Source: Beijerinckia mobilis (GTDB lineage Bacteria; Pseudomonadota; Alphaproteobacteria; Rhizobiales; Beijerinckiaceae). Taken from it: a DNA stretch of 64,000 bases. The notes below the pieces were generated by a model. It was not told the DNA's origin. It searched no databases and saw nothing but the letters and a program-made list of their open reading frames with translations. Numbering within the stretch: position 1 is the stretch's first letter; every line of letters begins with the position of its first letter. Positions 28,579 through 36,743 of this stretch are shown here, piece by piece. A program made the position numbers and the translations under genes. The stretch lies in the NCBI RefSeq assembly GCF_000745425.1, contig NZ_JQJH01000011.1:62001-126000 (forward strand), read 5' to 3'.

Positions 28579-29016
28579 ATGATGAGCAAATTGAGTCTCT
28601 CGGAACTCATTGACAGGATGCGCGGCATCGACTTCGTGATGCTCTCCACGCAGACAGAGACTGGCGCGATCAGCGCGCGGCCGATGAGGACCAATGGCGA
28701 TATCGGCGATTGCGGCACCTGCTATCTCTATGCCTATGAGGATGCGCGTCTCGTCGCCGAGATCGCGCGTAATCCCGCGATCGGTCTGACTTTTCAGGGT
28801 GACCGGGGTTTGTTCGGCAGCCAGCCGCTCTTCGTTGCCGTGGACGGCCGGGCGGAACTGATCCGCGACAGGGCCGCCATCAAGGCGCATTGGCAGCAAA
28901 GTCTCGACAAATGGTATGAGAACGGCAGCGACACGCCAGGTATCGTCCTCATTAAAGTGAATGCCAAACGCCTGCATTATTGGACTGGCCAGGAGAATGA
29001 GGAAATCGTTCTTTGA
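28579..29016 (+). CDS. Pyridoxamine 5'-phosphate oxidase-fold (general stress) protein
   Basis: A 145-residue split-barrel flavin-binding-type protein. 'LIDRMRGIDFVMLSTQTETG', 'ISARPM' (phosphate-binding RPM), 'YLYAYEDARLVAEIARNPAI', 'VAVDGRAELIRDRAAIKAHW' and a terminal 'LHYWTGQENEE' match the Bacillus GS26-like pyridoxamine oxidase family. The family binds FMN or FAD, but its substrate is mostly unknown. Two adjacent ATGs (28579, 28582) are both possible. Confidence 0.88.
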   Translation: MMSKLSLSELIDRMRGIDFVMLSTQTETGAISARPMRTNGDIGDCGTCYLYAYEDARLVAEIARNPAIGLTFQGDRGLFGSQPLFVAVDGRAELIRDRAAIKAHWQQSLDKWYENGSDTPGIVLIKVNAKRLHYWTGQENEEIVL

Positions 29017-29882
29017 TACCCCTGCGCCATCAACCGCCGTTTCCCCGTGCCCCTTCAGTTTGAGAAGCGGGATCGCGTTCCATCCGGAACGCGCCACAGG
29101 AAACCTTTTCCCCTCGCGTCGTCGCTTTGCATATCCTTGCGCTGACAATCGTCCGACTTTTTGAGAAGGCGGTTTCGGAACGATCCGCAACGGCATCGTC
29201 GCAGAATCGGTCCATACTGCCTCACTCCGGATCGGCGCGCGGAATCCGCGCCAAAGGTCCATTAAGTTTTGAGGCTTATAGCTGTGCGATGGATCATAGC
29301 CGATTGCGCTCGATGAGGTTTTGCGTGACAGCCGCTGCCTCGCATGGCGGGAGCCCATCTTCAAAACGGTGCTTTTCAAGAGGCCGTGATCCAGCATGAA
29401 CGCGCGCCGTCCCATCACGGACCCGCACAATTTGTGACTTTTCTCGCGCAACGATAGGCTCTAAACCTGCCTTGGCCTCTAGCTTGGCAGCCGGCCAGCG
29501 CGACGGCCGGCAATCCCGGCCCATGCCGTGCAAGACATCCGGGTCTTGCGAAACGCGCGTGTGGCCCAAGGCAGACGGATCACAGCAAATCTCGACGAGC
29601 GCGATTCCTTGAGCCTCTTCGAGATTTGATCCCCGCGACGGCGGGGCAGCGGTTTCCCGGATTTCGTTGATCCCGACAGGTGGGGACCAGCGAAATTTGG
29701 TGTACTACCGAGTCTCGATGAGTATAAAGCATTGAGATTCGGTCCCCGTGATCACGGGGCAACGGCTTTCCGCCGGACCTCTCTGACCCGACAGACCGGG
29801 ATCAGGGAGAAAGGATAGAGGGCAAACATCGGGTCCGCACCGGACCTGTCCGTTTGGGCGCGAGCGAGATCGGGACCGGGCA
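29017..29882. other. 870-bp repeat-bearing intergenic region
   Basis: No gene is supported on either strand. Its right third contains two diverged copies of a ~75-bp hairpin-bearing repeat (listed separately) that end just before the mlaE ribosome region (GGGACCGGGCA before ATG 29883). Confidence 0.5.
29621..29812. repeat. Two diverged copies of a ~75-bp hairpin repeat
   Basis: Copy 1 (29621-29695) and copy 2 (29734-29812) share the order GAGATTyGrTCCCCG - GGGGCArCGGyTTTCC - GACCCGACAG-like (TCCCGACAG / ACCCGACAG) - GG.A..A...GAAA. Each carries a stem in the left part: CCCCGC / GCGGGG (29631-29646), and the fully palindromic CCCCGTGATCACGGGG (29744-29759). They are probably old insertions of an intergenic palindromic element upstream of the Mla operon. 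Confidence 0.65.
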
Positions 29883-31016
29883 ATGCCTCAAATTCCCAGT
29901 TTTTCCAGTGAAACGCTCGGCGATGCCGTGCATTTCAGCCTCGCCGGCCATTGGACTCTCGAATGGTCCAACGCACTCGAAAGCGCCGCCGCCGAGCTTT
30001 TGAAGAAGCTCGGGCAGGCAAGACGGGCGATCTTCGACCTTGCCGGTGTCGAAAGGCTCGATACGGCGGGCGCCTGGCTGATCGACCGGACGCTGCAGGA
30101 TTTGTCGCAGCGCGGCGTGGCGACGGAACTCGATCACGTCCGGCCGGAATATGACATCCTGTTCCGCGAAGCCCATTTCCGTGCTTTTCCGAAATTCGAA
30201 CGCAAAGGCGTTCCGATTCTCCTCGCGCCGCTGATCGAAATCGGCAAAACGGTCGTCGATTCTGGCCAGGAAGCCTTGCGCGGGATGGTGTTTCTCGGCG
30301 AATCGATCACCTCGCTTGCCCAGAGCTTCATCAATCGCCATCATTTTCGTGGGATTTCCCTCGTCTATCAGATGGATATGATCGGCTTCCGCAGTGCGCC
30401 GATCATTATTCTGATCAATTTCCTCGTCGGCTGCATCGTCGCGCAGCAGGGGCTTTTCCAGCTCCGCCGGTTCGGCGCTTCCACTTTCGCCGTCGATCTT
30501 CTCGGCATCCTCACCTTGCGCGAGCTCGGCGTGCTCCTGACCTCGATCATGATCGCCGGCCGTTCGGGATCCGCCATCACCGCCGAAATCGGCTCGATGA
30601 AGATGCGCGAGGAAATCGATGCGCTGAAAGTGATGGGCATGCGGCCGATCGAGGTACTCATCGTGCCGCGGCTGCTCTCTCTCATCATCACACTGCCGCT
30701 CCTGACCTTCCTCGCCGATATGGCGGGACTTGCCGGGGGTCTCATCGTTTCCTATTCCTATGGCGGCATCGCGCCGGTCATCTTCCTGAAACGGCTGCAT
30801 GACGCGATCAACCTGCACACGCTCTATATCGGCCTCATCAAGGCCCCATTCATGGCTCTCATCATCGGCCTCATTGCCGCCGTCGAGGGCTTTGCGGTGG
30901 AAGGTTCGGCCGAATCGCTCGGCCGTCACGTGACCGCTTCCGTCGTCAAAGCGATCTTCATGGTCATCGTGCTCGACGGCCTGTTCGCCATGTTCTTCGC
31001 GGGGATCAACTATTGA
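29883..31016 (+). CDS. mlaE: MlaE-family ABC transporter permease with fused N-terminal STAS domain
   Basis: The inner-membrane permease of an MCE-type phospholipid transporter. Residues ~10-95 form a STAS-like domain ('VHFSLAGHWTLEWSNALESA', 'AIFDLAGVERLDTAGAWLID'), which in E. coli is the separate MlaB. Residues ~140-377 are the MlaE/YrbE permease: 'IGFRSAPIIILINFLVGCIV', 'ELGVLLTSIMIAGRSGSAIT', 'AEIGSMKMREEIDALKVMG' and 'PRLLSLIITLPLLTFLADMAG'. It is the first gene of mlaE-mlaF-mlaD-lipoprotein; its TGA overlaps the start region of mlaF. Confidence 0.93.
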   Translation: MPQIPSFSSETLGDAVHFSLAGHWTLEWSNALESAAAELLKKLGQARRAIFDLAGVERLDTAGAWLIDRTLQDLSQRGVATELDHVRPEYDILFREAHFRAFPKFERKGVPILLAPLIEIGKTVVDSGQEALRGMVFLGESITSLAQSFINRHHFRGISLVYQMDMIGFRSAPIIILINFLVGCIVAQQGLFQLRRFGASTFAVDLLGILTLRELGVLLTSIMIAGRSGSAITAEIGSMKMREEIDALKVMGMRPIEVLIVPRLLSLIITLPLLTFLADMAGLAGGLIVSYSYGGIAPVIFLKRLHDAINLHTLYIGLIKAPFMALIIGLIAAVEGFAVEGSAESLGRHVTASVVKAIFMVIVLDGLFAMFFAGINY

Positions 31017-31033
31017 TTGAGGATGCGCCAGGA

Positions 31034-31900
31034 ATGCCGCCGCCACCCGCCTATCCCGGCGCCGCGCCGTCGATAAACGGGGGGACCATAAACGGGACCT
31101 CCATGGCGGAACCGAATAAAGAAATCATCATCCGCGTCCGCGATCTTTTCGTCGGTTTCGGCGAGAAAATGGTCATGAAGGGGCTCGATCTCGACGTCTA
31201 TAAGGGCGAGGTGCTGGGTTTTGTCGGCGGCTCGGGCATGGGCAAATCGGTGCTCACGCGCACCATTCTCGGCCTCGTCAGGAAACGCAGCGGCCGGATC
31301 GAAATGTTCGGCTCCGATCTCGACCAGATCACCACACGCGAACATGCCGCCCTCGAACGCCGCACCGGCGTCATGTTCCAGCAGGGTGCCCTGTTCTCCG
31401 GCCTCACCGTCAAACAGAACGTACAAGTGCCGATGCGCGAACATCTGGCGCTCTCGTCACGGCTGATGGATGAGCTGGCGCTTTTGAAACTCGAACTCGT
31501 CGGCCTGCCGCGTGATGCCGCCGAAAAATATCCTTCCGAACTGTCGGGCGGCATGATCAAACGCGCGGCGCTCGCCCGCTCCCTCGCGCTCGATCCCGAA
31601 CTCGTCTTTCTCGACGAGCCCACCTCCGGGCTCGATCCGATCGGCGCAGCGGATTTCGACGAACTGATCTCGACGCTGCAGAAAACCCTCGGGCTGACCG
31701 TCTTCATGGTCACCCATGATCTCGACAGCCTCTATGCGATCTGCGACCGCATCGCCGCGCTCGCCGACGGCAAGGTGATTGCGGAAGGATCGCTGTCCAC
31801 CATGCTTGCCTCGACGCATCCCTGGCTGCGCGCCTATTTCCACGGCAAGCGCGCGCGCCAGCTGCTCGGCGACGACCGGCTCGCGGAGGCATCTTCATGA
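31034..31900 (+). CDS. mlaF: MlaF-type ABC transporter ATP-binding protein
   Basis: The ATPase of the lipid transporter, 288 aa from ATG 31034. Walker A is 'GGSGMGKSVLTRTILGL', the Q-loop is in 'TGVMFQQGALFSGLTV', the signature is 'PSELSGGMIKRAALARSLAL' and Walker B is 'LVFLDEPTSGLDP', with the switch His in 'VTHDLDSLYAICDR'. The first ~30 residues are Pro/Gly-rich and poorly conserved. Possible starts are TTG 31013 (overlapping the mlaE stop), ATG 31034 and ATG 31103 (MAEPNKEIIIRV); the true one is unsure. Confidence 0.92.
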   Translation: MPPPPAYPGAAPSINGGTINGTSMAEPNKEIIIRVRDLFVGFGEKMVMKGLDLDVYKGEVLGFVGGSGMGKSVLTRTILGLVRKRSGRIEMFGSDLDQITTREHAALERRTGVMFQQGALFSGLTVKQNVQVPMREHLALSSRLMDELALLKLELVGLPRDAAEKYPSELSGGMIKRAALARSLALDPELVFLDEPTSGLDPIGAADFDELISTLQKTLGLTVFMVTHDLDSLYAICDRIAALADGKVIAEGSLSTMLASTHPWLRAYFHGKRARQLLGDDRLAEASS

Positions 31901-32039
31901 GCCGCAGCCTGTTTCTCCCGCCCTTTTGGGCGTCCCACCCCTCGCGCTCCATTGGCCCGGGACCGCACGGCCAGGCTCGTCCGGCGCGCATCCTGTTCGC
32001 CTGCATGCGGGCGATCCGCCATTTTCGGGATCAATGACC

Positions 32040-33080
32040 ATGGAAACGCGCGCCAATTACGCCCTGATCGGCGGCTTCACCGTCGCTGTCATCATCTCGA
32101 TCTTTCTGTTCATTCTGTGGTTCTCGGGCGCCAACCGTCCGGCCGAACTTGCCAATTATCGCGTGCTCTTCAACGGCTCGATTTCCGGCCTGTCACGCGG
32201 CGGCGCCGTCCTCTTCAACGGTGTCAGGGTCGGCGATGTCACCCATATCGATCTCGCGCCGAGCGACCCTTCCCAGGTCGAGGCCATAATCGCGATCGAT
32301 TCGCGGGTCCCGGTGCGTTCCGATACCAAGGCACGGCTGGAATACCAGGGCTTTACCGGCGTCGCCTCGCTCGCCCTGACGGGCGGCAGCCCGGAGGCCC
32401 CGCCGCTGCCGACACCGCCCGACGGCGGCCCCGGCATCATTCACGCCGACCGTTCGGACTTCCAGGATCTGATCGAAAGCGCGCGCCGGATCGCCTCACA
32501 GGCTTCCGATTTCCTCGAAAAGGCCAATGGCCTCGTCGATGCCAATTCGCCCGCCTTGAGCAAAACCCTGAAGAACGCCGAGAAATTCAGCGACGCGCTC
32601 GCCGCCAATTCCGACGGGATCAAGGATTTCATGGCATCGATGGGGGATCTCGGCCGTACCATCAAGCCGCTTACAGAGGATGCCGACAGGGTGGTGAAAT
32701 CGATCGATCCGGAGCGTGTCAAATCGATCCTCGCCCATGCCGATTCCTTTTCCGGCAAGCTCGATGCCGCAGGCAACAAGATCGAGGGTGTGATGGATTC
32801 GCTCCAAAGCTTCCTCGGCAGCGGAGATTCGAAGAACGCCTTGACCGAGATCCGCACTTCTTTCGCCGATGTCGGCTCGGCGGCACGCTCAGTGCGGCGC
32901 GCGGCGGATAATATCAACAAATTCGCCAGCACCGGCCTGCGCCAATATGAGGCGCTCGCCGTCGACGGCCGCCGCACGCTCGACACGATCACGCAGGCCG
33001 TCCGGTCGATCGAGAACAATCCGCAGCAATTCCTGTTCGGCAAGAAATCATCGATTCCCGAATACATGAGCACACGCTGA
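32040..33080 (+). CDS. mlaD: MlaD family (MCE domain) lipid-binding protein
   Basis: A 346-residue periplasmic lipid shuttle anchored in the inner membrane. 'METRANYALIGGFTVAVIIS' is the typical N-terminus with one membrane helix (to about residue 28). The MCE domain follows: 'YRVLFNGSISGLSRGGAVLF', 'VGDVTHIDL', 'TGVASLALTGG'. The remainder is a long helical region with repeated 'SDGIKDFMASMGDLGRTIKP'-like heptads that should form the needle or hexamer tunnel. I used ATG 32040 (CGGGA 9 nt upstream); ATG 32034 is equally possible. About 140 bp of non-conserved sequence separate it from mlaF. Confidence 0.92.
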   Translation: METRANYALIGGFTVAVIISIFLFILWFSGANRPAELANYRVLFNGSISGLSRGGAVLFNGVRVGDVTHIDLAPSDPSQVEAIIAIDSRVPVRSDTKARLEYQGFTGVASLALTGGSPEAPPLPTPPDGGPGIIHADRSDFQDLIESARRIASQASDFLEKANGLVDANSPALSKTLKNAEKFSDALAANSDGIKDFMASMGDLGRTIKPLTEDADRVVKSIDPERVKSILAHADSFSGKLDAAGNKIEGVMDSLQSFLGSGDSKNALTEIRTSFADVGSAARSVRRAADNINKFASTGLRQYEALAVDGRRTLDTITQAVRSIENNPQQFLFGKKSSIPEYMSTR

Positions 33081-33294
33081 ACCGCTCGTGAGCAAACAAG
33101 CCGTTCCCGAGGCCCCCTCCTCCGGGAATGCTATCAATCCACCGTGATGATCCCCGGAAGGCGGGCGAGGAACCGCCCGGCACCCCACGACGGGGTTGCG
33201 CCTTCCGGCCTATCAGCCTAAGCATGGCCTCAAGTACCCGCCAGTCTCGATTGCGGGAATGGGGCGTGTAGGAGCCCCTTGGAGTTTCGAGAGG

Positions 33295-33903
33295 ATGACG
33301 TCAGAATCGGCCTCCCTCAAAGCGCGCTGTTGCAACAGACGCACGCCCTCTTTGGGCCTGTTGCTCGTTTTGCCGCTTACCCTGGCCGCCTGTTCGGCCG
33401 GGGCACCGCCGACTTTCGATCTTTCACCGGCATCCGGCTCCTTTCACGTTCATGCCGCGCGCGGCCAATTGGCCGTGGCCGAACCCGTCACCGATTCCCC
33501 GCTCGCCTCCCAGCGTATCCTCGTGCGGCGGCCGGACGATTCGATCGCCTATCTGAGCGGCGCGCAATGGGCGGACCGTCTGCCCGCCCTGGTGCAGACG
33601 CGGCTGATCGAAACTTTCGAGAATGCACATCTCCTGCGCGAGGTCGGCCGTCCCGGCATGGCCGCCAATTTCACGCTCTCGAGCGAGATCCGGCGGTTCG
33701 AGCTGAATGCCGCGAATTTCCAGACCGCCGTGGTGATCGCGGCACAGCTCGTCGACAATACCGGCCGCATCCGCTACGCGCGTATTTTCAAGGCCTCGGT
33801 GCCGACACAGCATGACGATGGCCCAAGCGTCAGCGCCGCGCTCGATCAGGCGCTGGGCCAGGTCATGCGCCAGATCGTCCGCTGGGCGGCGCCGCTGATC
33901 TGA
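33295..33903 (+). CDS. ABC-type transport auxiliary lipoprotein
   Basis: A 202-residue lipoprotein: basic start, hydrophobic segment 'SLGLLLVLPLTLAACSAG' with the lipobox Cys. The mature part contains 'FDLSPA', 'LAVAEPVTDSPLASQRILVR', 'YLSGAQWADRLPALVQTRLI' and 'LSSEIRRFEL', the pattern of the auxiliary lipoprotein (PqiC-like, DUF330/ABC_trans_aux) that ends many MCE operons. It likely links the MCE assembly to the outer membrane. ATG 33295 has GAGAGG directly and GGAG ~12 nt upstream. A weak TTCCCG / CGGGAA inverted repeat lies at ~33107-33132, between it and mlaD. Confidence 0.88.
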   Translation: MTSESASLKARCCNRRTPSLGLLLVLPLTLAACSAGAPPTFDLSPASGSFHVHAARGQLAVAEPVTDSPLASQRILVRRPDDSIAYLSGAQWADRLPALVQTRLIETFENAHLLREVGRPGMAANFTLSSEIRRFELNAANFQTAVVIAAQLVDNTGRIRYARIFKASVPTQHDDGPSVSAALDQALGQVMRQIVRWAAPLI

Positions 33904-33950
33904 TCATTTTCCTCAAACTTTGCAAAAAGCGCAGCCCGGCACCACCAGCG

Positions 33951-34949
33951 TCACAAGACATGGTCTGGTGCGAGCGCGCAGAGCGTCTCCGGGTCGCATT
34001 CGATCTGCAAAGTCACATGGCCGATGCGATAATGCGTCCGCAATTCCTCTGAAGCCTGCATCAGAAAAGTATCGCCGGGCGCTCCCTCGGGCATGAGAAG
34101 ATGCGCCGTCAAGGCCGTCTCGCTGGTCGAGACTGGCCAGATATGGAGATCGTGCAGTCCCGCCACGCCTGGAAGCGAGAGCAGATAGCGGCGCACGCTG
34201 TCGCTCTCTATGCCTGCCGGCACCGCATTCAGCGACATGGCCAGGCTTTCACGCAGCAACGCCCATGTGCCGTAAATAATCGTCGCATTGATGAGCAGGC
34301 TGATGACGGGATCGAGCCACAAATAACTCGTGAGGGCGATGAGCAGTCCGCCGATCAGGACGCCGGCGGAGACCAAAGCATCCGCCGCCATGTGCAGAAA
34401 GGCGCCCTTGATGTTCAAATCATCCTTGCTGCCGGAGAGAAACATATAGGCCGTCGCGGCATTGGCCACCATGCCGACGAAAGCGACAACCATCATCATC
34501 CCGGCTTCGACCGGCTGAGGATTGAAAAGACGCAACAGCGATTCCCAGATCAAGGCACCGGCAACGACGAGCAGCATCACGGCATTGAACAAAGCCGAGA
34601 GAATTGAAAATCCGTGCAGGCCATAGGTGTAACGGCCGGAAGGGGGCCGCAGGGCAAGCCGATGCGCGGCGAAAGCGATCACGAGACTCAACACATCGGA
34701 CAGATTGTGCCCCGCGTCAGCAATCAAGGCGACGGAATTGCCGAGAACACCAAATGCCGCCTCCAGCACGACGATGAGAATATTGAGACTGATACCGATG
34801 AGGAACCGGCGATTGTCATCGAGCGGCACATGCACGTGGGAGTGACCGCCGGGATGATGGGCATGGGTGTGGGAATGGGCGCCGGCGTGATCATGACCGC
34901 CATGATCATGATCATGCGCTTCCGCTTTCCCATTCACCGCATCAGACAT
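33951..34949 (-). CDS. Cation diffusion facilitator (CzcD/ZitB-type) zinc/cobalt exporter
   Basis: A 332-residue inner-membrane antiporter that expels divalent metals. The N-terminus is a His/Asp-rich metal-binding stretch (HDHDHGGHDHAGAHSHTHAH, residues 12-31). Six membrane helices follow, with the transport-site residues in 'VALIADAGHNLSDVLSLVIA' (HxxxD) and 'AFLHMAADALVSAGVLIGGL' (HxxxD), the classic zinc signature. The C-terminal domain ('LHDLHIWPVSTSETALTAHL') is the cytosolic dimer domain. It lies 58 bp downstream of the glycosyltransferase gene on the same strand but is separated from it by a strong hairpin, so it may be expressed separately and in response to metal. Confidence 0.93.
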   Translation of the reverse strand: MSDAVNGKAEAHDHDHGGHDHAGAHSHTHAHHPGGHSHVHVPLDDNRRFLIGISLNILIVVLEAAFGVLGNSVALIADAGHNLSDVLSLVIAFAAHRLALRPPSGRYTYGLHGFSILSALFNAVMLLVVAGALIWESLLRLFNPQPVEAGMMMVVAFVGMVANAATAYMFLSGSKDDLNIKGAFLHMAADALVSAGVLIGGLLIALTSYLWLDPVISLLINATIIYGTWALLRESLAMSLNAVPAGIESDSVRRYLLSLPGVAGLHDLHIWPVSTSETALTAHLLMPEGAPGDTFLMQASEELRTHYRIGHVTLQIECDPETLCALAPDHVL

Positions 34950-34963
34950 CGGAAACCCCAGTC

Positions 34964-34998
34964 ATATACCGCCATTCCCAAGGAATGAGGCGGTATAT
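34964..34998. terminator. Strong hairpin between glycosyltransferase and CDF genes
   Basis: ATATACCGCC (34964-34973) pairs exactly with GGCGGTATAT (34989-34998), and inside it ATTCC / GGAAT closes on a CAA loop with a 2-nt bulge. It lies 15 nt upstream of the CDF start on the same strand. It may stop the upstream transcript or control the CDF leader; its symmetry would also suit a dimeric metal regulator. Confidence 0.55.
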
Positions 34999-35007
34999 AA
35001 GCGAGAA

Positions 35008-36222
35008 TCAGGACGAGCGCGACGTCGATTCGACGAGTTCACCGCCGGATTCATCATGGGCATGATTTCCGTCCTGCGGCCTCGCGCCATGCGCCGGTTG
35101 CTGTGCGCGCATGTCCATCGGCTTGCCATGCCAGACGAAACGGTCACCGCACCAGGCGAGCGTATAAATCACCGGGAGCGAGAAATCGCGCAAGAGAAAG
35201 AGCGCCGGCATACGCCAGGAAAACGGCCAGTGCTTGTGCAAAGCGAGCAGGCTTTCCGGCCCATACCAGAGCAGCAGCAGAGCCGCTAGGACCGCCTCCA
35301 CATTATAATCGGCGAGGAAGGCGGCGAGGGTCCCGGCGAGGATCGGCAGGGCTCCACCCGTCAGAATTTCCGGCAGGAAGTAGAGCGGGAAGGTTTTGCG
35401 CCGCATCCGCGCCCAGCGCACCTGACGGTTCCACACTTCCTTTGCCGAGCGCCGCCCAAGCGGCTGTTCGAAGGGCGCCTCGACAAGGTGGATCTTGCGG
35501 TTTTGGGCATGCACGAGCTTGGTGCCAGCGGCATCCTCGGCGATTTCTCTGCCGAGCGCGCGAATGCCTCCGCCCGCCTCCAGAATATCGCGGCGCCACA
35601 GCATCGTCTTGCCCTGCGCAAATCCCCTGCCGAAAGCCTCACCGGTAAATTGCCAGCGTGCTTCATAGGTGTTGAGAAAAGCGCATTCGAACTCCGCCCA
35701 GACATTTTCCGCTTGTGACCCGAGCGGCATGGAGCAGACGAGCCCGCTTGACGGTTTCCACGCGGCGAGAAGCTGCTGGATATAATCCCCCGGCATCAGC
35801 ACATTGGCGTCAGCGAGAATGAGCCAGTCATGCCGGGCCTCGTCGTAGCCACGAACACAATTGTTGAGCTTGGGATTTTCGCAGACTTTCTCATCGCCGA
35901 TAATGAGCTTCGCCGGAACCTGCGGATGCGCAGCGATGAGTTTTTCGACGAGCGGGATGATCGGATCGCTGGTGCGAGCGACGCAGAAGATCATTTCATA
36001 AAGGGGATAGTCGAGGCGTAAGCCCGAGGACAGCGTCTCATGCGAAAAGGTCTCAAGGCCGCAGACCGGGCGGACGATGGTGACGCCCGGCGCCGAATGC
36101 GGCACAGGACAGGCTGTGCGCGGCGGGCGAATACGGACAAGGGCGACGATCAGGCCCACCAGATTCACCATCGTCAGGACGAGGCTGAAAAGTCCCAGAA
36201 CCAAAGCGATCTGCATCATCAT
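35008..36222 (-). CDS. GT21-like glycosyltransferase (ceramide glucosyltransferase / HpnI type)
   Basis: A 404-residue membrane glycosyltransferase. An N-terminal helix (IALVLGLFSLVLTMVNLVGL) is followed by a GT-A catalytic domain: 'GVTIVRPVCGLE', 'PLYEMIFCVAR', 'NNCVRGYDEARHDWLILADA' (DxD-like DAN) and the acceptor-binding 'RQVRWARMRRK' (QxxRW). C-terminal helices follow from ~290. This matches bacterial glucosylceramide synthases and the hopanoid enzyme HpnI; which lipid is used is unknown. ATG 36222 has AGGAG 8 nt upstream and overlaps the stop of a small upstream frame by ATGA. The C-terminus is His/Asp-rich (QDGNHAHDESGGE), unusual for the family. Confidence 0.85.
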   Translation of the reverse strand: MMMQIALVLGLFSLVLTMVNLVGLIVALVRIRPPRTACPVPHSAPGVTIVRPVCGLETFSHETLSSGLRLDYPLYEMIFCVARTSDPIIPLVEKLIAAHPQVPAKLIIGDEKVCENPKLNNCVRGYDEARHDWLILADANVLMPGDYIQQLLAAWKPSSGLVCSMPLGSQAENVWAEFECAFLNTYEARWQFTGEAFGRGFAQGKTMLWRRDILEAGGGIRALGREIAEDAAGTKLVHAQNRKIHLVEAPFEQPLGRRSAKEVWNRQVRWARMRRKTFPLYFLPEILTGGALPILAGTLAAFLADYNVEAVLAALLLLWYGPESLLALHKHWPFSWRMPALFLLRDFSLPVIYTLAWCGDRFVWHGKPMDMRAQQPAHGARPQDGNHAHDESGGELVESTSRSS

Positions 36223-36548
36223 GCCGCCAGCTCCTGAAAAAAGCCGCTGGTCCGGCTGATAAAAGGCATGTGACCGTCGCTCGAAAGCGCGTGTTTCGCA
36301 AAGCACCCTTTCTCGAACGGCAAGCGAAATGGCAAGTGAGAGGAATAGCGGCACCAATCTGGATCAACGACGGCCTGCGCCACGCAAGAGCAGACGAAAG
36401 GACGATTGGCGCGGGCGACAGCCGCCGTCTTCGGGACTTCGCGAGATGCTCCCTCACGCATTGCTGTCATCTCCTCATCAAGCATGTCCGCATCAAGCGT
36501 CTTCTCAAGTCTTTCCGCAGGCCATATGTCACCAACCGGCATCAGCAT
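36219..36548 (-). CDS. Possible 109-residue protein coupled to the glycosyltransferase gene
   Basis: I do not recognise the product. A strong ribosome site (AGGGGAGA, 4-6 nt before ATG 36548) precedes a frame whose TGA overlaps the glycosyltransferase ATG as ATGA, a classical coupling. The first half looks protein-like and acidic (MLMPVGDIWPAERLEKTLDA, then DMLDEEMTAMREGASRE); the second half is Cys/Phe-rich and less convincing. No signal or membrane segment is clear. The frame is open further upstream to 36848, but that part is antisense to gltX. Confidence 0.4.
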   Translation of the reverse strand: MLMPVGDIWPAERLEKTLDADMLDEEMTAMREGASREVPKTAAVARANRPFVCSCVAQAVVDPDWCRYSSHLPFRLPFEKGCFAKHALSSDGHMPFISRTSGFFQELAA

Positions 36549-36743
36549 TGATCTCCCCTGCTTGAACTCCTGGGGAACGCGGGCGCATAATGACAATCCG
36601 ACGAGCCCATCCGATTCTGCACCGGGGCGGCCTTCATCCCAAAGCGCAGCATTGAAAAGCGTTCCGGCGGGCCCGACATTTTCACACGGACTGGCGGTTT
36701 CCACAGATCCTTCGACCAGCCAAGCCGCTGTACAGAGAAAGCC

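Noticed and set aside
34964-34998. Zur-type zinc operator for the CDF gene
   Set aside because: The hairpin is symmetric, but it does not match the Zur box I know, and terminator function explains it as well.
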